Below, piece by piece: positions 7,595 through 16,548 of a stretch of DNA of 61,738 nt. The translations under genes and the position numbers were made by a program. The stretch is from JBCCEJ01 sp039030335 (GTDB taxonomy: Bacteria > Pseudomonadota > Gammaproteobacteria > HK1). The stretch covers positions 1 through 61,738 of the forward strand of contig JBCCEJ010000030.1 of assembly GCA_039030335.1 (NCBI GenBank), read 5' to 3'. The first letter of the stretch is position 1, and each line of letters begins with the position of its first letter. The notes below the pieces were generated by a model. That model was not told the origin of the DNA and ran no database searches. It saw nothing but the letters and a program-made list of their open reading frames with translations.

Positions 7595-8557
7595 GTGTCA
7601 GATTCCCTGAAAACGGCCGAAAGTGGCGTGGTCCGCTTCGACGTATCGACGTTCCAGGGCATGATCCTGGCCTTGCAGGCGCATTGGGCAGCGCAGGGTT
7701 GCGTCGTCCAGCAGCCGCTCGACATGGAAGTGGGCGCGGGCACCTTCCATCCGTCGACCTTTTTGCGCGCCATCGGGCCGGAACCGTGGTATGCCGCCTA
7801 CGTGCAGCCATCGCGCCGACCAACCGACGGCCGCTATGGCGACAATCCGAACCGGCTCCAGCACTACTACCAGTTCCAGGTGGTCATGAAGCCATCGCCC
7901 GAGGATTTCCAGGAGCGCTTCATCGACTCACTGCTGGTTCTCGGCGTCGACCCGCTCGAGCACGATATCCGTTTCGTCGAAGACAATTGGGAGTCGCCGA
8001 CACTCGGGGCGTGGGGTCTCGGTTGGGAAGTCTGGCTGAACGGCATGGAAGTGACCCAGTTCACTTACTTTCAGCAGGCCGGAGGCCTCGACTGTAAACC
8101 GGTCATGGGTGAAATCACCTACGGTCTCGAACGCATCGCGATGTATCTGCAGGGGGTCGAGAGCATTTACGATCTCACCTGGTCGTACGGGCCGGGCGGG
8201 CGGATCACCTACGGCGACGTGTATCACCAGAACGAAGTCGAGCAGTCCGCCTACAACTTCGAGCACGCCAATACGGCGGTGCTGTTCGAGACGTTCGAGA
8301 CCTGCGTCTCGGAGTGCGAGCGGCTGGTGGAACTGAAGTTGGCGCTGCCCGCCTACGAACAGGCGCTCAAGGCTTCACACACGTTCAATCTGCTCGACGC
8401 CCGTCACGCGATCTCGGTGACCGAGAGGCAACGGTACATTCTCCGCGTGCGCGGCCTCGCGAGAGACAGTGCGCAGGCTTACCACGACGCGCGCGAGGCG
8501 CTCGGATTCCCACTGTTGACGCCGCGCCCCTCCGAACCGGTGTTGGATATCGACTGA
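7595..8557 (+). CDS. glyQ: Glycine--tRNA ligase alpha subunit
   Basis: 320 residues from GTG 7595. It is the catalytic subunit of the alpha2beta2 glycyl-tRNA synthetase, class II. The core starts at FDVSTFQGMILALQAHW. It contains PLDMEVGAGTFHP, YVQPSRRPTDGRYG and NPNRLQHYYQFQV, all characteristic. I chose GTG 7595 because GGAAAG sits 7 bases upstream and a consensus -10 box overlaps the alternative ATG at 7553. The family in E. coli has 303 residues, so even this start leaves a short extra N terminus. glyS begins one base after its stop. Confidence 0.95.
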   Translation: MSDSLKTAESGVVRFDVSTFQGMILALQAHWAAQGCVVQQPLDMEVGAGTFHPSTFLRAIGPEPWYAAYVQPSRRPTDGRYGDNPNRLQHYYQFQVVMKPSPEDFQERFIDSLLVLGVDPLEHDIRFVEDNWESPTLGAWGLGWEVWLNGMEVTQFTYFQQAGGLDCKPVMGEITYGLERIAMYLQGVESIYDLTWSYGPGGRITYGDVYHQNEVEQSAYNFEHANTAVLFETFETCVSECERLVELKLALPAYEQALKASHTFNLLDARHAISVTERQRYILRVRGLARDSAQAYHDAREALGFPLLTPRPSEPVLDID

Positions 8558-8558
8558 C

Positions 8559-10643
8559 ATGACCGACGTACGCGACCTGCTGATCGAGCTCGGCACCGAA
8601 GAACTGCCGCCAAAAGCACTCAGCACGCTCTCGACGGCATTGCGCCGCGGCGTGGAACAGGGCCTGGCGAAAGAGCAGCTGGCACATGGCGAGGTCACGA
8701 GCTACGCCACCCCGCGGCGGCTCGCAATGCTGGTAAGAAATCTGGCTACCGTTCAGCCCGAGCGCCAGGTCGAGCGCCGCGGGCCGTCGCTGAAAGTGGC
8801 CTTCGGGGAGAACGGCGAGCCGACCAAAGCAGCGCTTGGCTTCGCACGCTCGTGCGGCGTGGACGTGGACCATCTCGAGCGACTCGAGACGGAAGAAGGC
8901 ACGTGGCTCGTGTTTCGCACCACGGAAGTCGCTCAGTTCAGCGCTTCGCTAATCCCCGACATCATCAACGATGCAGTTGCACGCCTGCCCATTCCCAAGC
9001 GCATGCGTTGGGGCTCATCCGACCACGAGTTCGTGCGCCCGCTGCGCTGGCTGACCGTCATCTTCGGCAACAATACGCTCGAGTGTTCCGTGCTCGGGGT
9101 CGAGGCCGGTAACGTTACCTTCGGCCACCGTTTTCACGCTCCTCATCCGATTACGATCTCGGAGCCGCGCGACTACGCCAAATTGCTGCACGACAATGGG
9201 CACGTCGTCGCCGATATCGCGACCCGGCGAGCCACGATCGAGGCTGACGTATTGGCCGTTGCCGCCGAACTGGATGCGCAGGTCGTGATCGATCCGGCGT
9301 TGCTTGACGAAGTAGCAGCGCTGACGGAGTGGCCGGTCGCCATCGCCGGGTCTTTCGACGCGGAATTTCTTGAGGTACCGGAAGAAGCACTTATCGCGAC
9401 GATGAAGTTGAACCAGAAGTACTTCCATCTGGTCGACGCCGAAGGCAGCTTGCTGCCGCGTTTCATCGCCATAGCGAACCTCGTGTCCAGCAACCCTGAA
9501 TCGGTGCGCCACGGCAACGAACGGGTGGTTCGCCCCCGTCTCGCCGACGCGCAGTTTTTCTACCGGACCGATCTGAAGATGCCGCTGGAGGCACGCCTCG
9601 AAACTCTCGGCAACGTCGTCTTCCAGCGCAGGCTCGGCACTTTGCTCGACAAATCCCAGCGTATCGCCGAAGGCGCCGCGCACGTCGCGATCGCGCTCGG
9701 CTGTGAGCCGGACGCGGTCAGGGATGCGCGGCGTGCCGGACTGCTATGCAAATGCGACCTCGTAACGGAGATGGTCGGCGAGTTCCCGGAGCTGCAAGGC
9801 TACATGGGCGCCCGCTACGCAGCGGCCAGCGACGAATCACCAGCGGTGGCCGATGCGGTTGGCGATGTCTACAAGCCGCGTTTTGCCGGCGACGAGCTGC
9901 CGGCGAACGCCGTTGGCCAGGCAGTCGCGATCGCGGACAAGCTGGATACGCTGACCGGCATCTTCGGAATCGGTCAGCCTCCAACCGGAGACAAGGATCC
10001 GTTTGCATTGCGGCGCGCCGCACTCGGTGTACTGCGGATCATCATCGAGCAGGAACTCGATCTCGACCTGGCCCGCGTACTCCGCGCTGCTGCCGAGCAT
10101 TACGGAGGCCTGTTCGATCCGGACGAGCTGGCACCAACGGTGTTCGAGTTCATGAACGAACGGCTGCGCGCGTACTTTGCCGATCAGGGCATAGGCGCGG
10201 ATGTGTTCGCGGCGGTGCAAGCCCGGCAGCCGACGAGGCCCCTCGATTTCGCCCACCGGGTACGGGCCGTGCAGGCATTTCGACAGCGCCAGGAAGGGAT
10301 CAGCCTGGCGGACGCCAACAAACGTATCAAAAACATCCTGAAGCAGGCCGGCGGCAACACGCAGGGGGCGATCGTGGACACCCTGTTTCGAGACGATGCC
10401 GAGTGGAACCTGGCCGCCAAACTCGTCGGGCTGACCCCGCGGGTACGAGACCTGCTGGGGCAACACGATTACGACGCCGCGATGACGGTTCTGTCGGGAC
10501 TGCGCGGCGAGGTCGATGAATTCTTCGATACCGTGCGGGTCATGGACGACGACGACGCGGTAAGGAACAACCGAATAGCGTTGCTGTCCAGCATCGATGA
10601 GCTCTTCATGCAAACCGCCGACATCTCGCTGCTGCAGGACTGA
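8559..10643 (+). CDS. glyS: Glycine--tRNA ligase beta subunit
   Basis: 694 residues, the tRNA-binding beta subunit. Typical motifs are LLIELGTEELPPKAL at the N terminus, IPKRMRWG and the pattern around FVRPLRWL. The C-terminal anticodon-binding region has FMNERLRAYF and ANKRIKNILKQ. Its ATG follows the glyQ stop by one base, so translation is coupled, as expected for equimolar subunits. Confidence 0.97.
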   Translation: MTDVRDLLIELGTEELPPKALSTLSTALRRGVEQGLAKEQLAHGEVTSYATPRRLAMLVRNLATVQPERQVERRGPSLKVAFGENGEPTKAALGFARSCGVDVDHLERLETEEGTWLVFRTTEVAQFSASLIPDIINDAVARLPIPKRMRWGSSDHEFVRPLRWLTVIFGNNTLECSVLGVEAGNVTFGHRFHAPHPITISEPRDYAKLLHDNGHVVADIATRRATIEADVLAVAAELDAQVVIDPALLDEVAALTEWPVAIAGSFDAEFLEVPEEALIATMKLNQKYFHLVDAEGSLLPRFIAIANLVSSNPESVRHGNERVVRPRLADAQFFYRTDLKMPLEARLETLGNVVFQRRLGTLLDKSQRIAEGAAHVAIALGCEPDAVRDARRAGLLCKCDLVTEMVGEFPELQGYMGARYAAASDESPAVADAVGDVYKPRFAGDELPANAVGQAVAIADKLDTLTGIFGIGQPPTGDKDPFALRRAALGVLRIIIEQELDLDLARVLRAAAEHYGGLFDPDELAPTVFEFMNERLRAYFADQGIGADVFAAVQARQPTRPLDFAHRVRAVQAFRQRQEGISLADANKRIKNILKQAGGNTQGAIVDTLFRDDAEWNLAAKLVGLTPRVRDLLGQHDYDAAMTVLSGLRGEVDEFFDTVRVMDDDDAVRNNRIALLSSIDELFMQTADISLLQD

Positions 10644-10699
10644 CACCGCATGGAAGAGCCGACGAACGGCGCTGGTCCGCGGGCCCGGCGGCCAACGAC

Positions 10700-11272
10700 T
10701 TGAACAGTAGCAGTCATCGCCAGCTACCGGTCGTCGTGCTCGACCGGGACGGCGTGTTGAACCACGAAAGCGCCGACTACATCAAGACCGTGGCTGAGTG
10801 GCAGCCTATTCCCGGCAGTCTGGACGCAGTTGCGAGGCTGAACCAAAGCGGCTATCACGTCGTGGTCGCGACCAATCAGTCGGGGGTCGGGCGCGGCCTC
10901 TACTCCTATGACGCAATGGCCCGGATCCACGAGCACATGGTGCGCCAACTGGCACAGCACGGCGCGCATGTGGACGCCATCTTCTTCTGTACGTGCAAGC
11001 CGGACGAACAATGTGAGTGTCGCAAACCGAAGGCGGGAATGCTGCGCGAGATCGCACAACGCCATCGTGTTCCAACGGCCCAGCTGTGCCTGATCGGGGA
11101 CAGCCGGCGCGACCTCGAAGCGGCGCTTGAGGTCGGCGCCGAGGCGTGGCTGGTGCGCACCGGCAACGGGGCCGATACGGAGGTTCAGCTTCCCGGAGAA
11201 TGGGCGATTCCGATATTCGACGACCTCCAGTCGGCCGCGGCCCACCTGGTCGAACGCGCCCGCAAAACCTGA
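10700..11272 (+). CDS. gmhB: D-glycero-beta-D-manno-heptose-1,7-bisphosphate 7-phosphatase
   Basis: 190 residues from a TTG start; no ATG is available upstream. This HAD-family phosphatase belongs to ADP-heptose synthesis for the LPS inner core. The nucleophile motif is LDRDGVLN (Asp15, Asp17). ATNQSG carries motif II and IGDSRRDLEAA motif IV. A zinc loop has four cysteines at about 97, 99, 105 and 107 (CTCKPDEQCEC); E. coli uses Cys-His-Cys-Cys with a longer loop. It stands 56 bases after glyS and 62 before plsC, a gene order also found near the origin of pseudomonads. Confidence 0.92.
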   Translation: MNSSSHRQLPVVVLDRDGVLNHESADYIKTVAEWQPIPGSLDAVARLNQSGYHVVVATNQSGVGRGLYSYDAMARIHEHMVRQLAQHGAHVDAIFFCTCKPDEQCECRKPKAGMLREIAQRHRVPTAQLCLIGDSRRDLEAALEVGAEAWLVRTGNGADTEVQLPGEWAIPIFDDLQSAAAHLVERARKT

Positions 11273-11334
11273 TGCCCTACCCGCTGCACAAGACGCTCCA
11301 GGCGTGCCCGCAGACTGAAACCGGGTAGGGTCCG

Positions 11335-12105
11335 ATGCTGTTTCTTCGTTCGCTGTTGTTCTCGCTCGGCATGATCGTCTCGGTCATCATCTACGCACCA
11401 CTCGCGTTGATGACCTTTCCGTTCCCACACCGCTTCCGCTACTGGTTCATATCGGGTTACCCGGCGATGAACATCTGGTGGCTGAAGGTTACTTGCGGGC
11501 TGCACTACCGCTTGGAAGGTACCGAGAACATTCCGGATTCCCCATCTGTGATCTTCTCAAAGCATCAGTCGACGTGGGAGACATTCGCTCTGACGATGTG
11601 GTTTCGACCGCAGGTGTGGGTGTTGAAACGCGAACTTTTGTTCGTACCCTGCTTCGGTTGGGGGCTCGCCTTGCTGCGGCCGATCGCGATCAACCGGAGC
11701 GCAGGGCGAAGCGCCGTCGACCAGGTGATCGAACAAGGGCTGGAACGGCTCGCGACCGGCAGCTGGGTTGTGGTCTTCCCGGAAGGAACGCGCACGCCCG
11801 CGGGCACGCGCCGGCGCTACAAGACGGGCGGAGCGCACCTCGCCGTCGCCCACGGGAAACCGCTCGTCCCGATCGCACACAACGCGGGCGACTACTGGCC
11901 GCGCCGGCAATTCATCAAGAAACCCGGGTTGATCCGCGTCGTGGTCGGCCCACCGATCGCGACGGCCGGGCGCACGACCGCGGAAGTGACGGCTGACGCC
12001 GAGGAGTGGATTGAGCAAAAGGTCGCCGAGCTGCGCGGGACACCGGTGCCACCTCCGCCAGGCGCGCGCGCGGCCGCCGATATGGCGCCCAACCATACTG
12101 CCTGA
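11335..12105 (+). CDS. plsC: 1-acyl-sn-glycerol-3-phosphate acyltransferase
   Basis: 256 residues with an N-terminal membrane helix (about 8-28). It transfers an acyl group to lysophosphatidic acid in phospholipid synthesis. Motif III is FPEGTR at 148-153. Motif I, usually H-X4-D, here reads HQSTWE (His77, Glu82), with Glu in place of Asp. This form is common in the subfamily encoded beside gmhB. A GGTAGGG ribosome site precedes the ATG. A lyso-ornithine-lipid or LPS-related acyl acceptor is also possible. Confidence 0.88.
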   Translation: MLFLRSLLFSLGMIVSVIIYAPLALMTFPFPHRFRYWFISGYPAMNIWWLKVTCGLHYRLEGTENIPDSPSVIFSKHQSTWETFALTMWFRPQVWVLKRELLFVPCFGWGLALLRPIAINRSAGRSAVDQVIEQGLERLATGSWVVVFPEGTRTPAGTRRRYKTGGAHLAVAHGKPLVPIAHNAGDYWPRRQFIKKPGLIRVVVGPPIATAGRTTAEVTADAEEWIEQKVAELRGTPVPPPPGARAAADMAPNHTA

Positions 12106-12216
12106 GCGCTACCGACCGCGGGTCGCTTCAGTCTGGGCGTGATGCCGGTGCAGAAGGCGCGACCGGCCCGTCAGTGATACTTTAGCGGCCATCATCCCGA
12201 GCCGAGCGGCCCCCCG

Positions 12217-12729
12217 ATGACCACCGACACCTGGCCCGAGCAGCTCTATCAGCAGCTCCGGGCAAACGAAATTGAGATCTTCTCGTATGTACCCGATGCA
12301 GGTCACAGGGTTCTCATCGACCGCTCGCTCGCAGACGCGGAGGTACATTCCGTGCCGCTCACGACCGAAGAGGAAGGCGTTGGTGTTGCGGCGGGCGCTC
12401 ATCTCGGGGGCAAACGCGCGGTCGTGCTGATGCAAAGCAGCGGCGTCGGCAACTGCATCAACTTCTTTTCACTGGTGCGGGGCGGACGCTTCCCGCTGTT
12501 CTCGATCATCAGCATGCGTGGCGACTACGGCGAAGGTAATCCGTGGCAAATGCCGATGGGGCAGGCGGCACAGCCGGTGATGGAAGCGATGGGCATTATC
12601 TGCATGCGCGTGGATCGCGCGGACGAACTCGAAGCAACGGTTGATGCTGCATTGACGATGTGCTTCAAGACCGGCGAATCGGTTGCCGTGTTGTTGACAC
12701 AACGCCTGCTCGGCGCCAAGGCATTTTGA
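12217..12729 (+). CDS. Thiamine-diphosphate decarboxylase, N-terminal-half subunit (ComD-like)
   Basis: 170 residues, equivalent to the PYR half of a thiamine-diphosphate enzyme. The cofactor-activating Glu is likely Glu52 in PLTTEEEGVGVAAGAH. SSGVGNCINF is characteristic of sulfopyruvate and phosphonopyruvate decarboxylases. The partner half is encoded immediately downstream with 11 bases between. The two-subunit split matches ComD/ComE, which convert sulfopyruvate to sulfoacetaldehyde. No coenzyme M, phosphonate or taurine gene is nearby, so the substrate is unknown. Other two-carbon decarboxylases remain possible. Confidence 0.8.
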   Translation: MTTDTWPEQLYQQLRANEIEIFSYVPDAGHRVLIDRSLADAEVHSVPLTTEEEGVGVAAGAHLGGKRAVVLMQSSGVGNCINFFSLVRGGRFPLFSIISMRGDYGEGNPWQMPMGQAAQPVMEAMGIICMRVDRADELEATVDAALTMCFKTGESVAVLLTQRLLGAKAF

Positions 12730-12740
12730 GGTATCCGCAA

Positions 12741-13385
12741 ATGGTGGAAAACCAGGGGAACGGGCAGCAAACCACCGGTGGATCGCCGGCCCGGACCATG
12801 AGTCCGGTTTATGTGCTGGACCGCCTGACGGCAGTTCCGGCGCTGGTGGGCGCACACGAAGAACTTCTGATCGTTACAGGGCTCGCAGGCACTTCAAAGG
12901 ATCTCGCCGCGCTGACGCACGATGCCGATCACCTGTTCACGATGGCCGGTGTCATGGGCGCGGCCGTATCGGTAGGGCTGGGGCTTGCGCTGGCGCAGCC
13001 AGAGCGACGCGTGCTCGTCGTCACCGGCGATGGCGAGTTGTTGATGAACGTCGGTGCGCTCGCGACCGTTGCGGTCATGAACCCGCCCAACCTGTCCATT
13101 CTTTGTGTCGATAACGGCCATTACGGAGAAACCGGCTACCAGAAGAGCCATACCAGCCTGGGCGTCGACCTGGCCGAAATGGCGTCCGGTGCCGGCATCG
13201 TCACGACCCGCACGGTACAGCAAGAATCAGAGCTGGCCGACGGTCAGCGGATTTTGCGAGAGACCAACGGCGCGAGCTTCGTGCTGCTACGCGTTGCGCC
13301 GACCGACCCGGCGAAGTTCAAGCGAGACATGAACGCCGAATCGTGCCGCTTGCGCTTTCGTCGACACGTGCTGGGACACGCCTGA
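12741..13385 (+). CDS. Thiamine-diphosphate decarboxylase, C-terminal-half subunit (ComE-like)
   Basis: 214 residues from ATG 12741, which has GAGG 9 bases upstream. This is the PP half. The metal-diphosphate motif begins at GDGELLMN (about 97) and ends at the Asn of CVDNGHYGETG (about 125). FTMAGVMGAAVSVGLGLALA is the usual dimer-interface helix region. Together with the upstream gene it makes a complete heteromeric enzyme. The C terminus carries an extra basic tail. The gene faces the flavoprotein fusion, with 105 bases between. Confidence 0.8.
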   Translation: MVENQGNGQQTTGGSPARTMSPVYVLDRLTAVPALVGAHEELLIVTGLAGTSKDLAALTHDADHLFTMAGVMGAAVSVGLGLALAQPERRVLVVTGDGELLMNVGALATVAVMNPPNLSILCVDNGHYGETGYQKSHTSLGVDLAEMASGAGIVTTRTVQQESELADGQRILRETNGASFVLLRVAPTDPAKFKRDMNAESCRLRFRRHVLGHA

Positions 13386-13490
13386 GCAAAGTACGCGCTC
13401 CGATGGAATAGCCCGTCGTACCGGGCGCCTCTGTCGCGCGGACGCAAAGGGTGGTTGCCCCATGTGCGCTGTGTTGACGGCACCGCTCGA

Positions 13491-15629
13491 TCAGCCCGCG
13501 CCGCGCTCCCAGCTGTGGTAGCGCTCCAACAGATTCAGCGCCCAAGCCGGCACGTGAGCGCGGCTCCAGTTTCCGGCTGCGAACTTGTTCGCCTCCATGC
13601 GTGTCGGGTAAGCGTGCACGGTGCCGAGGATCTTCTTCAGACCCACACCCTGGCGCATTGCGAAGGTCAGTTCGGCCAGCAACTCGCCGGCGTGCTCCCC
13701 GACCACCGTCGCACCGAGAATGCGGTCTTTACCAGGTACGGTCAGCACCCGTACAAATCCCTCCGTCTGCCCTTCCACGATCGCTCGGTCGAGGTCGTCG
13801 AGTCCGTAGTCGGTCACTTCGTAGTCGACGCCACCCTCGCTGGCACTGGCTTGCGAATACCCGACGCTCGCGACTTCCGGATGTGTGTAGGTCACTCTCG
13901 GTATCACCGAATAGTCGGCACGAAAACGCTTGAAACGTCCGAACAGCGCATTGACCGAGGCATACCACGCTTGATGAGCGGCCGTATGCGTGAACTGAAA
14001 GGGGCCGGCGACGTCACCACAGGCATAGATGTTCGGATGCAAGGTCTGCAGGTAGGCGTCGGTCTCGACGGTGCCGGTATCGGTCGCGATGCCGAGTTCT
14101 TCGAGGCCAAACCCGGTCAGCCGCGGCTGTCGACCGACCGCCACCAACAATCGGTCGTACGGGACTTGCGTTGCACCATCCGCCGTCTCGATATGGACCA
14201 CCCCGCCAGCGGCACCACCCTCCACGGCGCTCGCACGCGCGCCCAGGTGCAGCGTCACGCCGTCACGCCTGAGCGCGGTCGCGACCAGTTCAGCGGCATC
14301 CGGCTCTTCCCGGGCCAGCACCCGCGGTGCCATCTCGATCACCGCAACGTCTGAGCCGAGGCGGGCGAAGGCCTGGGCCAACTCGCAACCGATGGGACCA
14401 CCACCGAGCACCACCAGACGCCCGGGCAGCGAGTCGAGATTCCAAACGGTATCGGACGTCAGAAACTCTGCCTCTGACAACCCTGGGATCGGTGGGACCG
14501 CCGGGCGCGCGCCGGTGGCGACAATGATCGACCGCGTCGTCAATTCCTGCCCGTTGACGGTCACCTTCCACGGCGACACGATCCTCGCCTCCCCAGAGAT
14601 GCACTCGACCCCGAGGCCGACGTAGCGCTCCACTGAGTCATGCGGTTCGATCGCCCGGATAACTTCTTTCACTCGGGCCATGACCGCCGGGAAGTCGACT
14701 TCAGGGGCAGTGGTGCGAATGCCATAGCGCCCGGCGTCTTTGACGGTGTGCACGATATCGGCGGCGCGTAGCAACGCCTTTGAAGGAACGCAGCCCGTGT
14801 TCAGACAATCACCGCCCATGGCCTGCTTTTCGATCAATGTCACCCGAGCCTTCACCGCTGCGGCGATGTAGGCACTGACCAGACCTGCCGCGCCAGCCCC
14901 GATGACAACCAGGTTGCGATCGAAAACTTTCGGCTTGTCAAAGCCGCGCTGAATGCGCGCGGCACGGACACGCCCGAGAATCTTGCGCGACACCAGGGGC
15001 AACAATCCCAACGCAGTGAATGAAAGGATGAAGCCAGGTGCCAGAATCCCTTCAAGGCTGGAGAGCGCTGCCAGTTCCGTTCCAGCGTTTACGAATACAA
15101 CGGTAGCCGGAAACATGCCGAGTTGACTGACCCACGCATAGGTCCACGTCCGAATAGAGGTGAGCGCCATCGCGAGATTGACGGCAAAGAACGGGAACAC
15201 CGGGACGAGACGCAGTGCAAAAAGATAGAATGCACCTTCGCGGCTGACGCCATCGTCGACGCGAGCGATCACGTTGGTAAACCGCTTGCGTACGGCGTCG
15301 CGGAACAGGTAGCGGGCCAGCAGCATTGCGAGCACCGAGCCCAGCGTCGAGGCGAATGACACGAGTATCGTGCCTGTAGCCAGCCCGAACACCGCGCCCG
15401 CCAGTACCGTCATCACCGCGGCGCCTGGGAAAGACAGCGCGGTCAGCATGACGTAGACACCAAAATAGCTGAGCGCCACGGTCACCGGGTTGGCCTGGTA
15501 CAACGCTACGATTTCGGCCCGCGCTGCGACCGCGTTGGCGAAGGTCAGCAGGTCGCCGAGGTCGAAGGCGAACCAGGCGGCCACACCAGCTGCAACGATC
15601 GCGAGGGCGAGCAGTTGTTTGCGCGTCAT
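13491..15629 (-). CDS. TVP38/TMEM64 membrane domain fused to a mercuric-reductase-like flavoprotein
   Basis: 712 residues. Residues 1-220 carry several membrane helices and the SNARE-associated/DedA-like core (LALSFPGAAVMTVLAGAVFG, LRLVPVFPFFAVN). From about 238 comes a class I pyridine-nucleotide-disulfide oxidoreductase. FAD is bound at VVIGAGAAGL (241-250). The redox cysteines are Cys275 and Cys280 in GGDCLNTGCVPSK. An NAD(P) site VVLGGGPIGCELA follows. The C-terminal dimer domain ends with HAYPTRME, where the acid-base His-Glu pair is expected. There is no N-terminal HMA domain and no mer operon, so mercury reduction is not implied. The fusion places a thiol/quinone-type redox enzyme on the membrane; the substrate is unknown. 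A GAGG site precedes ATG 15629. Confidence 0.88.
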   Translation of the reverse strand: MTRKQLLALAIVAAGVAAWFAFDLGDLLTFANAVAARAEIVALYQANPVTVALSYFGVYVMLTALSFPGAAVMTVLAGAVFGLATGTILVSFASTLGSVLAMLLARYLFRDAVRKRFTNVIARVDDGVSREGAFYLFALRLVPVFPFFAVNLAMALTSIRTWTYAWVSQLGMFPATVVFVNAGTELAALSSLEGILAPGFILSFTALGLLPLVSRKILGRVRAARIQRGFDKPKVFDRNLVVIGAGAAGLVSAYIAAAVKARVTLIEKQAMGGDCLNTGCVPSKALLRAADIVHTVKDAGRYGIRTTAPEVDFPAVMARVKEVIRAIEPHDSVERYVGLGVECISGEARIVSPWKVTVNGQELTTRSIIVATGARPAVPPIPGLSEAEFLTSDTVWNLDSLPGRLVVLGGGPIGCELAQAFARLGSDVAVIEMAPRVLAREEPDAAELVATALRRDGVTLHLGARASAVEGGAAGGVVHIETADGATQVPYDRLLVAVGRQPRLTGFGLEELGIATDTGTVETDAYLQTLHPNIYACGDVAGPFQFTHTAAHQAWYASVNALFGRFKRFRADYSVIPRVTYTHPEVASVGYSQASASEGGVDYEVTDYGLDDLDRAIVEGQTEGFVRVLTVPGKDRILGATVVGEHAGELLAELTFAMRQGVGLKKILGTVHAYPTRMEANKFAAGNWSRAHVPAWALNLLERYHSWERGAG

Positions 15630-15985
15630 GTAAACCTCAAATAGTGAGCCGTTGGAGAGCGCGGACAGACCGCGTTCGCACTGAATTGCACCTCGGGGTC
15701 AGCGAGGCGAGACAGACCATTTCCAGACATGACCGGACCGCTGCGATCATTGTTTCCGCTTATTTCATCCCTGCTGGCCGGGCGCGCTTCCGGCCGCGCG
15801 GAATGCGAGGTATCCGGCGTCGCCGATTCGTACAATAACAATCCTGTCGCGTTTGCGGTGAACCGGTGGGCGCCAGTGCAAATCCCGGTGTGTCCGGCGT
15901 CGTCACCCGTTCAGGCAGACACAACCTGCCGCACCCGATCCGGCCTCACCGGGGCCGCACGCACCTCACAGAGCATCCACACACC
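15630..15985. other. 356-base divergent intergenic region
   Basis: This is the gap between the flavoprotein fusion (minus) and a small membrane protein gene (plus). A possible -10 box TACAAT lies at 15831-15836 on the plus strand but without a recognisable -35. Open frames on both strands here are short and Arg/Pro-rich, unlike real genes. I see no RNA gene or repeat. Confidence 0.4.
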
Positions 15986-16450
15986 ATGAGTCCGATGAAC
16001 ATACCGCGCGGCGTCTGGATAGTCGGCATGGTGAACACCGTGCTGCTCGCCATCTTTGGCGGCAATCTGGTGGTGTTCTACGTCGAGGGGGTTACCCGTA
16101 CGCTGACCTTCGTGGCCAGCTGGATTGCGCTGACCGGGCTGCTGGTCGTCCTGTTCGGGCTGCTGGTGCGCGGGCGCATGTGGCATCAGCTGAGCCGGAT
16201 TGCGCTGTATACGCTCGCGCTCGCCTTCGGCGTGCAGGTGCTCGCACTGCTGCCGCAAATTGGAGAATTGCAATCCTCGCTCGCGATGCTCGGTCTGGCG
16301 CTCGTGATCCTGTACGTCGTCGGTGCGCGGGGATACATCAGCAGCGATATCGGCCGGCGTTGGTTCGGGGTGCCTCCGAAGAGCGATGATTCCGGCAAGC
16401 GCGAACCGGGCGCCGACGACCGCGCTTCGGGCGGCGGGGCTGACCCGTAA
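15986..16450 (+). CDS. Small four-helix membrane protein, function unknown
   Basis: 154 residues from ATG 15986. Four hydrophobic segments lie at about 10-32, 40-62, 70-90 and 95-112. A charged, Gly/Asp-rich cytoplasmic tail follows (SDDSGKREPGADDRASG). The frame continues upstream to 15866 but that part is Pro/His/Arg-rich and unlikely to be translated. I do not recognise the family. It stands alone between two minus-strand groups. Confidence 0.65.
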   Translation: MSPMNIPRGVWIVGMVNTVLLAIFGGNLVVFYVEGVTRTLTFVASWIALTGLLVVLFGLLVRGRMWHQLSRIALYTLALAFGVQVLALLPQIGELQSSLAMLGLALVILYVVGARGYISSDIGRRWFGVPPKSDDSGKREPGADDRASGGGADP

Positions 16451-16548
16451 GCTTCGAGTGATCCCGCCCGCCGCTTCCGGCCAGCCGCGTGCGAACAACC
16501 ATCGCACGGGTGAGCCTTTGCAGATGGCGTTCGCGCGCGGCCTCTCCT

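Noticed and set aside
12660..12740. Upstream start for the ComE-like subunit inside the ComD-like gene
   Set aside because: ATG 12741 has GAGG at the right distance and gives the family N terminus; the extension overlaps the previous gene in another frame.
15866..15985. Longer start for the small four-helix protein
   Set aside because: The 40 extra residues are His/Pro/Arg-rich and precede a normal membrane-protein N terminus at ATG 15986.
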